Below, one piece after another: positions 1-6,815 of a stretch of DNA of 9,156 bases. The stretch is from assembly GCA_964407055.1 (NCBI GenBank), contig CAYOUD010000114.1:1-9156 (forward strand), written 5' to 3'. A model generated the notes under the pieces. It worked only from the letters and a program-made list of their open reading frames with translations. It ran no database searches and was not told the origin of the DNA. Origin of the DNA: JAQIBY01 sp964407055 (GTDB taxonomy: Bacteria; Bacteroidota; Bacteroidia; Bacteroidales; ML635J-15). The translations under genes and the position numbers were made by a program. How positions within the stretch are numbered: position 1 is the first letter of the stretch; the number at the start of each line of letters is the position of its first letter.

Positions 1-32
1 AATGAATACGAAGTAAAGGTATGTAAAAAATG

Positions 33-48
33 TTGCAATGCTTGAATA
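33..48. other. possible IS30 terminal sequence
   Basis: About 17 bases beyond the remnant's stop codon lies TTGCAATGCTTGAAT, an AT-rich motif at the distance where IS30 elements usually end. The partner end is not in the window and no target duplication can be tested, so this is a suggestion from position only. Confidence 0.15.
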
Positions 49-64
49 ATTTATTAACGTAGAT

Positions 65-256
65 TCAATCAGCAAATGCAACTTTCTTATTTACAAATTT
101 ATAAAATATATTTTTAGGATTGTCATAATTTAAGTTTTTTATAGGTCTTCGATTGATTTTGTGTTGTATCTCTTTGATTCGTAAAAAGTGGTTTCCGCAA
201 ATAAGATTACAAAATGGGAAATCATTAGCTCCGCGGCACTTCTTGTTGTACTGCAA
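65..256 (-). pseudogene. IS30-family transposase, C-terminal remnant
   Basis: The last ~35 codons (about 65-180) read as the C-terminus of an IS30-type transposase: a helix ending in QHKINRRP, then KNLNYDNPKNIF, a short linker, and a final NKKVAFAD before a TGA stop. This matches the usual IS30 ending, where an 'N(N/R)RPRK-LN(Y/F)-(T/S)P' motif is followed closely by a hydrophobic 'KVA' tail. The upstream part of this frame (about 180-256) is poorly recognisable. It has only a TTG as start and is closed by an in-frame stop at 272-274, so the DDE catalytic core is absent. This is a dead fragment, not a functional gene. The match is from memory of the family, so the call is moderate. Confidence 0.6.
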
Positions 257-386
257 AGTATCTCGAATCGTTTATTTTCCTAAATAATCGGAACAGGCTG
301 TGGTTTTTCTTTTTGCGCGTCAAACTCCTTTTTTTCATTTGGGTCCCGCGTCAAACTTTTTTTTTTGTTTGTGGTTTCAAACTTTC
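257..386. repeat. T-rich intergenic stretch with 11-base direct repeats
   Basis: This is the spacer between the IS30 remnant and the 3' end of the minus-strand operon. CGCGTCAAACT occurs exactly twice, at 316-326 and 347-357, each followed within two bases by a T-tract. A shorter third copy, TCAAACT, is at 377-383. CAAAC (352-356), ten Ts (357-366) and GTTTG (367-371) form an inverted repeat, and the same GTTTG could instead pair with CAAAC at 378-382. I see no coding potential. On the operon's strand the hairpins are followed by A-runs rather than U-runs, so a standard intrinsic terminator is not supported. Confidence 0.5.
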
Positions 387-1571
387 TTACTCACACCACT
401 TATACAAATATTGATTGGCTTGCGGGTGTTTGTAGTGTAATGCACGTTTCCACAGATAACATGCGCCTTCGCGGTCACCGTTTTCCAAACGACAGATGCC
501 GTAATTAATATAAACTTGCGGTAAATTTGGATTTACATCCAGTGCCATGGCATAATCTTTCATTGCATTTGACCATGAGCGAGTTGCCATAAACGCATCG
601 GCACGAACAATAAAATAGTCTGCTTTTGCCGTGGATTTTTCAAGCACTTTGTTCATTAAAATAATGGCATCGGTATGATTTCCTCGTTGTTGCTCGGCTT
701 CGGCTATCATATAAATGCTTTCAATGTCATCCGTAAAGGCAGCGTAAGCACTTGCCGATTGAATGAGCATTTCTTGGGCGCCAATTTGTTGAGCAATTTT
801 AATTTGACGTTTTTTTGCTGCAAAATTATACGGATTGATTTTTGCCGCAGATTCTAAGGCAGAAAGTGCTTTTCGTTTATTGCCTGTTTCTGCGTAGGCT
901 TCTGCTGCGGTTAAATAATAATCAGCATTGCGGCTGTAGCCAGACATTGCTGTTTCAATATCGCGAATTGCCTGTGCTGGCTGCCGGAGCTTCAAATAAA
1001 CATCTGCCCGAAACGCATAATACAGATGTCGATCCGGAAACTGAAGAATTAGCGCATTAATTTCTTCCAGCGCCCATTGATAATGTGTGTTGTCATAATA
1101 ATTCAGTGCCGATTCATAGCTTAAGTCAGCCTCCTTATAAAAATTATTATTCCACAGGTTTTGCCACTCACTGCTCTTGCGAATGGGATTAAAATCGGGG
1201 CAGGAACGGATTTCAGAACGGAGAACTCTGTTTTTACTGCTCATGTGTTTTGTTAAAAGTGCACAGGCTGTTTTTGCATCGTTTTGCAAGGCAGATTCTC
1301 GCGCCAGAAAATAAATTGCCCACTCGGTGTTTTGATGCAAATGCGCAATACGAAATGCTGCAAATTTATGTCCCTGTGCATCAAGTGCTTTTGCAAGATT
1401 GTCGGACAGAAGTTCATCGTTGCGTAGTTTTGATTCGTGGCGTTGAATGATGTCCGTTTGCGGATTGTTTTTGACCTCTGTCAATATTTGATAAAACAAA
1501 TCCTGTTGCTGAGCAAATCCTGAGATACTCAACAATACAATCATGGCAATATGGAGTACGCGTTTTATCAC
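387..1571 (-). CDS. secreted tetratricopeptide-repeat protein
   Basis: The product has 394 residues. Residues 1-20 form a Sec signal peptide (a KR pair, a hydrophobic stretch, then SGFA before QQQ), so it should be exported, with no lipobox seen. From about residue 150 to the end the protein is built of TPR-type helical pairs, roughly at 153-180, 183-213, 217-247, 284-314, 318-349 and 352-385. The 318-349 unit has the classic small/large pattern ending in DVNPNL. The last unit (NYGICRLENGDREGACYLW) is the closing repeat common in exported Bacteroidota TPR proteins. Residues 21-150 are helical but unassigned. The start is a GTG whose last bases overlap the preceding stop (GTGA). An ATG nine codons later would cut into the signal peptide, so GTG is preferred. 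It is the last gene of the operon. TPRs are protein-binding scaffolds; the partner is unknown, with the co-translated T9SS substrate a reasonable guess. Confidence 0.85.
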   Translation of the reverse strand: MIKRVLHIAMIVLLSISGFAQQQDLFYQILTEVKNNPQTDIIQRHESKLRNDELLSDNLAKALDAQGHKFAAFRIAHLHQNTEWAIYFLARESALQNDAKTACALLTKHMSSKNRVLRSEIRSCPDFNPIRKSSEWQNLWNNNFYKEADLSYESALNYYDNTHYQWALEEINALILQFPDRHLYYAFRADVYLKLRQPAQAIRDIETAMSGYSRNADYYLTAAEAYAETGNKRKALSALESAAKINPYNFAAKKRQIKIAQQIGAQEMLIQSASAYAAFTDDIESIYMIAEAEQQRGNHTDAIILMNKVLEKSTAKADYFIVRADAFMATRSWSNAMKDYAMALDVNPNLPQVYINYGICRLENGDREGACYLWKRALHYKHPQANQYLYKWCE

Positions 1572-4198
1572 TCGCTTTGTGTCGGTTGTCCGGATGACTC
1601 CTTGTCGGGATAAACGTGAATAAATCCGTGTAAATGTCTTGCTTCAATTCCTGTCAGTCGATATTCGTAAACCTCGCAGGTGTAATAATAGACGCCCGGG
1701 GAAACCATCTGGTTGTTTTTTTGATATCTGCCGTCCCACATGATGTCGGGGTCGGTTGTTTCGAACATGACTTGTCCCCAACGATTGAAGATTTGCATTT
1801 CAATATGACTGACAAAATAATACGGCATTTTCGGATGGTAAAAATCATTGATTCCGTCATTATTCGGCGTAAAAATGTTTGGCAATTCGTAATAGGAGCA
1901 GTTGTCCACGCATATTTTGGTAGGAGTCGGCGACTCGTTGTAAAATGAATCTACTGCGGTAACATAGTAGCATCCTGCTATGCTGCGTTCCGGGTAATGC
2001 TTGTAGCTGAATTGATTGTAAGCTGCCAGAATACTGTCTAAGACATATAAATCGGTTTCCAAATCGGGTGCAAAATGAATATAATACTGATAGATATCGT
2101 CGCGGCAGGAATCCGGCATTGTCCAGGAAATTTCATTGTACAAACTGTCGCAAGCTGAAACAACAGCGAAATTCGGGGGACAGGGAGGAATGGTATCTGC
2201 CGGTGTTCCGCAATTGATTTGTGACCAGTTAATAATCGGATTAACAAATCCGTCGGAAACATAGCTTCCCGAGCTTCTCACTTTGTAACAATATGAATTT
2301 CCGTTGATGAGTAGTGAGTCTCGGAAATATTGGTCAGTAGCGGTTCCGATGGAATCAAAACTCATTACGTCCTCAGTTTGTCTGAAAAAAGAATATTCAT
2401 AATTTTGCCATGGGACATTTTTGGTTGCATCGAGTGATAGTTTATTGTCTCCCGGCGTTATTTCCAGAAAAATTGAGGATGCCACATGTGGAGTTCCGAG
2501 TAAAACCCGGTTGCCGGGTTCGTTGTTCCACATTTCCACGAGATATGAATGGCTGGAATTTCGGGTGTTGATGTTGTTGTGATAAAAAATCGTGTCGTTA
2601 ATGGTTGTTGTCGAGTCGATAAGTTGTAGATTTTCACCCCATTGTCCGGTGGAGTGATAGATCAGATAATGATAGGGACCGGGAAATTCTGTAGTATCAA
2701 TTTCGATTGGTTTTGACCATGCCAGATAAATTTCGCCTGTATTTTCATTTGTATTTTCAACGGAAACATTGGTAATTGTCGGGATACCTCGAATTAGTTC
2801 TGCACAAATTTCTTCACTGGCGTAAGATTCAGCGCCATCTGGGAAACGGGCAACAATCCGATAGCAATAATTATAACCTTGCGGTAATCCGACTCCATTG
2901 TTGTTGTCGAGAAAACTCGTTGAATTTCTGTCTTCAACATTCCCCACAAGTTGATATCCGAGGCTGTCAGGGATTCCGGTGTCGCAAATGCCGGGAGTCC
3001 AGTTCACCGACTCGGTGTGTCGGTAAATATCATACGATACAACATTTTGACAGCGATTGGGATACCATGTTAAGGTGATGCTATTGGTTGTCGATTGAAT
3101 ATCATTGATTTCTGTTTTTGGACCGATGACATAAATAATCACATTTTGAATGTCAACAAGATTGACTGGTGAGGCATTGTCCTGCGCTTTGAAGTTCACA
3201 ACATAGGGTTGTTTTCTTATGAAATTGCAGGTGGTTTGCCAGACAAATGTTCCTTCTGCGCTGCCGTTTCCAAAGTCTTCATATTCAAAAGTGGCATAGG
3301 AATCGGGAATGAGAAATGGCGCACCATAAGCTGACATGCTGATTGCATCACCGTCCGGGTCATTTGCGGGAATGCTGAGCTCCAATAAGGAGTCTGCCTC
3401 TACGCAATGTTTTTCTTCAGCCGTAATAACCGGTGGATTATCATCACTTTCATACACTTCAATCTGCATGTCGCGAATAATCTGTCCAATTTTATGTCCG
3501 TTTCGCCACTCTTCGATGCGGATTGCGATGTTATAGACACCTACTTGTGTTGGGCTGTCCCAAACCAAATCTCCGCTTACGGCATTCAGTGTTAGTGAAT
3601 TGGTGGCAGGAGGGAGGGTGTATCCTTCAATGGGGTCTCCGTTTTCACCACGGCAAATATCCAATGCATAAGAAATGCTGTCACCATCGGGGTCGTATGC
3701 GCCCGGGTTGTGAATAAATATCTGTCCTACAGCTGCTTTATCGATTGGTGGTTGGGTTAAAATCGGGGTGCTATTTGTGCCGTATTCGGGGCTGATTTGC
3801 AGGATGGTAGAAATGCTGAAAACAACATTTACCGAATTTGGAATGTTATCAACTCCCTGATTTCGGTTCGGGTCTTCAACAACCAATTCGTAAATACCGG
3901 GTCCGGGAAAGGTATGTGTGCCTTGGTAGCGGTTTCTCCGATAATATCCCGGTAAATCTACAATTTCATTTCTCGGTAAAATACTGCTGGTATTATCTCC
4001 CCACAATATTTCTAATTCATCCCGGTCGGCTGTCCATCCCGGTCCGGTTGCCGTGTAGGTGATGATTGTAATTTCGTAAGTGAGTTCTGAAATTTGTACA
4101 TAGGTTATTTCTCCTGCACGATTGTGAGTTGCTATGGCTGAAATGCTCAGAAAAAGCATTCCCGTCAAAAGGAGGAAATATGTAAAAAGCCTTTTCAT
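1568..4198 (-). CDS. large secreted multidomain protein with T9SS type B (CHU_C / gliding-motility-type) sorting domain
   Basis: The product has 876 residues. Residues 1-23 are a Sec signal peptide. Directly after it is THNRAGEITY and a ~110-residue N-terminal domain containing ADRDELEILWGD, an arrangement shared by many Bacteroidota surface proteins. Two cadherin/Ig-like modules follow (about 145-250 and 255-358), each with an acidic DPDGD-[SA]-IS loop (169-175 and 280-286) that may bind calcium. Then come about four fibronectin-III-like modules (about 360-470, 473-575, 576-664, 668-765). Residues 768-862 are the type B C-terminal domain: ELPNIFTPNNDGINDFYHP, then IFNRWGQVMFET, WDGRY, and SPGVYYYTCEVYEY. 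This domain directs export across the outer membrane by T9SS and surface attachment. Sixteen cysteines make disulfides plausible. A hydrophilic tail of about 14 residues follows the domain. The ATG overlaps the upstream stop (ATGA). Likely an adhesin or structural surface protein; no enzymatic domain is seen. Confidence 0.92.
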   Translation of the reverse strand: MKRLFTYFLLLTGMLFLSISAIATHNRAGEITYVQISELTYEITIITYTATGPGWTADRDELEILWGDNTSSILPRNEIVDLPGYYRRNRYQGTHTFPGPGIYELVVEDPNRNQGVDNIPNSVNVVFSISTILQISPEYGTNSTPILTQPPIDKAAVGQIFIHNPGAYDPDGDSISYALDICRGENGDPIEGYTLPPATNSLTLNAVSGDLVWDSPTQVGVYNIAIRIEEWRNGHKIGQIIRDMQIEVYESDDNPPVITAEEKHCVEADSLLELSIPANDPDGDAISMSAYGAPFLIPDSYATFEYEDFGNGSAEGTFVWQTTCNFIRKQPYVVNFKAQDNASPVNLVDIQNVIIYVIGPKTEINDIQSTTNSITLTWYPNRCQNVVSYDIYRHTESVNWTPGICDTGIPDSLGYQLVGNVEDRNSTSFLDNNNGVGLPQGYNYCYRIVARFPDGAESYASEEICAELIRGIPTITNVSVENTNENTGEIYLAWSKPIEIDTTEFPGPYHYLIYHSTGQWGENLQLIDSTTTINDTIFYHNNINTRNSSHSYLVEMWNNEPGNRVLLGTPHVASSIFLEITPGDNKLSLDATKNVPWQNYEYSFFRQTEDVMSFDSIGTATDQYFRDSLLINGNSYCYKVRSSGSYVSDGFVNPIINWSQINCGTPADTIPPCPPNFAVVSACDSLYNEISWTMPDSCRDDIYQYYIHFAPDLETDLYVLDSILAAYNQFSYKHYPERSIAGCYYVTAVDSFYNESPTPTKICVDNCSYYELPNIFTPNNDGINDFYHPKMPYYFVSHIEMQIFNRWGQVMFETTDPDIMWDGRYQKNNQMVSPGVYYYTCEVYEYRLTGIEARHLHGFIHVYPDKESSGQPTQSE

Positions 4199-4683
4199 TC
4201 TACCTCCAAAGTTATCACATTATTTTCACCTGTCAAACTAAAACTTTGTTGTTCACCTGAAATGTTGAGAATTAACAGATTTGATTGGTCGGCATAAAGA
4301 TCGGTTAAAATTCGATTTTCAATTTTGAGCGATTCCGGTTTTTCTGTTTTTAGCGATAAAAATACTCGTATTGCTATTTCACTTCGTTCGGTTTTATCAA
4401 GCTGAATTTCATCTGGCGGAACTGCTTTCCCGTTGATACTGATTTTGAAATTCTGCACAAACCAAGCTTCAATGTATTGTTCCATTTCAGGATGTTGAGT
4501 TTCGCTGCCGATGTTTAAATCCACTTCAAGTTGTTCTTTGACAGATGATTGCATGTCATCCCAAAAGATACGGCTTGCAATGAGGATTTCTTGATTTTCC
4601 TCGTCGTATTCCACATTGGTAAACGAGACATGCACAGGATGCAATGAAGCGAAAAACAGGCTTGTGATGATTAGAAAATGCAT
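4195..4683 (-). CDS. DUF6702 family small secreted protein
   Basis: The product has 162 residues. A short signal peptide (residues 1-14, FLIITSLFFASL) is followed by HPVHVSFTNVEYDEENQEI, which with the later IENRILTDLYADQSN (121-135) matches what I know of the DUF6702 family. That family contains secreted Bacteroidota proteins of about 160-170 residues that start at a conserved His-Pro after the signal peptide. The predicted chain is mostly beta strands, with a short helix around residues 66-78. Its biochemical function is unknown. The ATG lies 12 bases after the stop of the reductase gene, preceded by A-rich AAAAGACA. The stop overlaps the start of the large T9SS substrate (ATGA), so the two are probably co-translated. 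It could be a periplasmic or outer-membrane partner of that protein, which is inference from gene order. Confidence 0.8.
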   Translation of the reverse strand: MHFLIITSLFFASLHPVHVSFTNVEYDEENQEILIASRIFWDDMQSSVKEQLEVDLNIGSETQHPEMEQYIEAWFVQNFKISINGKAVPPDEIQLDKTERSEIAIRVFLSLKTEKPESLKIENRILTDLYADQSNLLILNISGEQQSFSLTGENNVITLEVE

Positions 4684-4695
4684 TGTCTTTTATTT

Positions 4696-5592
4696 TTAAT
4701 CAATCCGTGCTTTAATAACATCAAAAGCTAGTGAAATGTTGTCTGGGCGGAGGCCTAATTCACGATTTGCATAAGACGAATCGAGATAGGTTTTTGCCGG
4801 ACGCCGTGCAATTTGATTTAAATCAGTCGAAGATACGGGCTGAATCAGGCTTTTATCTAAATTAAAATGGGCTGCGATTTTTAAACCAAAATCATACACA
4901 GACAATTTTTCATTTCCGGCGTAATGCCAAATTCCCTCTTTTTCGAGAATGGATATTTTTAAAAGAAGGATTGCCAAATCATCGACAAAAGTTGGTGTTC
5001 TGAACTGATCGTCAACGAGTTTAATTGGCTGACCTGCTGTGAGTGAGTCGTGTATCCAACGAAAAATATTCGAACGTTTAATGTTGTTAGGATAATCATA
5101 AATTAAGGCAGTCCGAACGATTGAGTGTCTGCAATTTGATTGTTTTAGCACCTGTTCAGCCATGAGTTTACAAGTTCCGTAATAATTTACCGGATTGGGA
5201 GTGTCAAATTCTGAGTAGGGGACTTGTTGGTTTCCATCAAACACAAAGTCTGTACTCATGTGTGTTAAATGGATGTTCCGTTTGGTGCAGGATTTAATGA
5301 GATTAATGATGGCTTCGTAATTCACCTTGTGGCAGGTGATTTTGTCTTTTTCGCAATCATCAATTTGGCTCATTGCTGCGGTGTGTATGATTGCCTCTGG
5401 CTGATAGAGATCCAGCAGATAATTCAGTTTTTCCGGATATCTGAGATCTAATAGTTCAAATTTATGTTTTCCGACAAAACGATTCGGTGATTTTGAAGTG
5501 GCAATAATCTCTGTTGGACTATCTTGATAATCCACTTCACGCAGAATTGCTTGTCCGGTGAGTCCGTTGCTTCCTGTTACTAGTATTTTCAT
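4696..5592 (-). CDS. RmlD-like NAD(P)-dependent sugar-nucleotide reductase/epimerase (extended SDR)
   Basis: The product has 298 residues, the usual length of dTDP-4-dehydrorhamnose reductase (RmlD) relatives. The start MKILVTGSNGLTG carries the TGxxGxxG nucleotide-binding loop (residues 6-13). HTAAMSQIDDCE (70-81) matches the RmlD 'AAYTxVDxxE' region. HMSTDFVFDG (111-120) gives the catalytic Ser/Thr, and Y138-x3-K142 in NYYGTCKLMAE is the catalytic pair. VRTALIYDY (159-167) and DDQFRTPTFVDDLA (194-206) are also typical substrate-domain motifs. Family members reduce or epimerise nucleotide-linked 4-keto sugars in the cytosol. No rmlA, rmlB or rmlC lies nearby, so a role in rhamnose synthesis is not supported by context and the substrate is open. 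The ATG overlaps the channel stop (ATGA), which fixes the start. No disrupted key residue is seen. Confidence 0.82.
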   Translation of the reverse strand: MKILVTGSNGLTGQAILREVDYQDSPTEIIATSKSPNRFVGKHKFELLDLRYPEKLNYLLDLYQPEAIIHTAAMSQIDDCEKDKITCHKVNYEAIINLIKSCTKRNIHLTHMSTDFVFDGNQQVPYSEFDTPNPVNYYGTCKLMAEQVLKQSNCRHSIVRTALIYDYPNNIKRSNIFRWIHDSLTAGQPIKLVDDQFRTPTFVDDLAILLLKISILEKEGIWHYAGNEKLSVYDFGLKIAAHFNLDKSLIQPVSSTDLNQIARRPAKTYLDSSYANRELGLRPDNISLAFDVIKARID

Positions 5593-6629
5593 TCTTTACA
5601 CAAGATATCTTTCATGTTTTGTATTTGTTGCTTTTCTCCCAAAACCAGAATTTTATCGTTGCAAGTAATAATTGTATTGGGTTTAGGATTAACGAGATAG
5701 CTTCCGTCCTTTCTGCGTATCCCAATGATATTTGCACCACTGTCTTTACGGATATTAAGTTGTTGTATTGTTTTATTATCCATTTTGGACAGCAAGTTTT
5801 CACAGGAAACTTCTTCAATACTTGTTTCATTGACTGTTTGAAGTAGAACATGGTCAAGAAACTCAACAACATCGGGTTGAGTAACCAGTTTCGCCATGCG
5901 CTGTCCTCCGGTTTTCGCCGGCATAATGACATTGTCTGCTCCGGCACGCTTGAGTTTGATGTCTGAGTGCTCCTCAGCTGCCCTGCTGATAATTTTTATT
6001 TTCGAATTTAAGCCTCTTGCGGAAAGTACGACAAAAAGATTATCTGCATCCACGGGAAGTGCCGTGATGAGTGATTTTGCCCGCTCAATGCCGGCAAGAT
6101 TCAGTATCTCATCCTGGGTTGCATCGCCCTGAATAAATAAGTAATCCGTGTTGTTTTCAATTTGTTCAATCAATTCATCTTTGTACTCAATAAGCACAAC
6201 TTGCTCTCCGTGGGCAGTGAGTTCTTCCATGGTTTGTTTTCCGTTTCTGCCGTAACCAACCACAATTACATGTTGTGAGAGGGCATTGATTCGTTTTTTC
6301 ATTTTACTGTATTTAAAGTAATTTTTTAATACGCCGTTGACAATGAAGCGAGTGAAATTGGACAAGACATAGGCAAAGACTCCAAAGCTCATGATAATCA
6401 GAATGATAGTAAAGATTTTGCCTCCGGGTGATAAAGGAGCGACTTCGCGAAAACCAACTGTTGCTATTGTGATGATTGTCATGTAGATAGCGTCGATCAA
6501 GTTGAAGCCTTCAATAAGCATATAACCGGTAATCCCAATGATTGAAATTCCGATAAGGATTCCGAAGGCTAGGAGTATCCCATGTATGTTATCTGAAATG
6601 AATTTTTCCGATTTAATGAGTTGGTTCAT
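5589..6629 (-). CDS. two-TM potassium-channel-like protein with RCK/TrkA-N and TrkA-C domains
   Basis: The product has 346 residues. TM1 is about 17-38, the pore helix 44-56, the filter 57-61 and TM2 about 71-96, the standard Ion_trans_2 layout. The filter is T57-V-G-F-R61, where canonical potassium channels have TVGYG or TVGFG. A basic linker (102-115) leads to an RCK N-domain with HVIVVGYGRNGKQT (GxGxxG at 125-130) and an acidic E148 at the end of strand 2, the usual NAD(H)-type ribose contact. GDATQDEIL (168-176) and the following strands are also typical. A TrkA-C ligand domain spans about 262-345. Such proteins form tetrameric inner-membrane channels gated by nucleotides, ions or cyclic dinucleotides bound to the RCK ring. 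It is the first gene of the operon, with a possible promoter 32 bases upstream. Fold assignment is firm; ion selectivity is uncertain because of R61. Confidence 0.9.
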   Translation of the reverse strand: MNQLIKSEKFISDNIHGILLAFGILIGISIIGITGYMLIEGFNLIDAIYMTIITIATVGFREVAPLSPGGKIFTIILIIMSFGVFAYVLSNFTRFIVNGVLKNYFKYSKMKKRINALSQHVIVVGYGRNGKQTMEELTAHGEQVVLIEYKDELIEQIENNTDYLFIQGDATQDEILNLAGIERAKSLITALPVDADNLFVVLSARGLNSKIKIISRAAEEHSDIKLKRAGADNVIMPAKTGGQRMAKLVTQPDVVEFLDHVLLQTVNETSIEEVSCENLLSKMDNKTIQQLNIRKDSGANIIGIRRKDGSYLVNPKPNTIITCNDKILVLGEKQQIQNMKDILCKE

Positions 6630-6660
6630 AACAACAGTTTGTGTGCATTTAACAGATGCT

Positions 6661-6668
6661 GCAAGTTA
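6661..6668 (-). promoter_or_regulatory. possible -7 promoter element for the five-gene operon
   Basis: On the minus strand TAACTTGC resembles the Bacteroidota -7 consensus TAnnTTTG (6 of 8 positions). It sits 32 bases upstream of the channel ATG at 6629. A T-rich TTTA lies roughly 17 bases further upstream as a weak -33 candidate. This is the only gap in front of the operon, so a promoter is expected near here, but the exact match is imperfect. Confidence 0.35.
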
Positions 6669-6698
6669 ATCATTTTTTTGGATAAAGTGGGGTAAGGG

Positions 6699-6757
6699 CG
6701 ATGACAAATCCCTTTCCACTTTCTAACTTTTCCCTTTTCACTTTTATGTTGTCATCG
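6699..6757. repeat. 9-base inverted repeat enclosing pyrimidine-rich direct repeats
   Basis: CGATGACAA (6699-6707) and TTGTCATCG (6749-6757) are perfect inverted arms around a 41-base loop. Inside the loop CCCTTTCCACTTT (6710-6722) and CCCTTTTCACTTT (6732-6744) are direct repeats with 12 of 13 bases the same and a period of 22. The structure lies in the 186-base spacer between the DUF2851 stop and the operon promoter region. The loop is long for an intrinsic terminator, and a T-run follows the arms only on the plus strand, where no gene precedes it. It may be a regulatory or structural element, or a small repeat insertion. Confidence 0.5.
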
Positions 6758-6815
6758 TCTTTTTTCGCAAAACCCAGCTAAAAAAATCGATCGAATCACC
6801 CCGTGACCCGTAACC

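Noticed and set aside
4696..5592. Part of a rhamnose synthesis cluster
   Set aside because: Only the RmlD-like gene is present and its neighbours are a channel and secreted proteins; the substrate is left open.
6699..6757. Inverted repeat as a rho-independent terminator for DUF2851
   Set aside because: The loop is 41 bases, and the T-run follows the arms on the plus strand only, opposite to the DUF2851 transcript.
6787..6794. Palindrome TCGATCGA followed on the minus strand by a T-run
   Set aside because: It is self-complementary without room for a loop, so it cannot form a useful terminator hairpin; likely chance.
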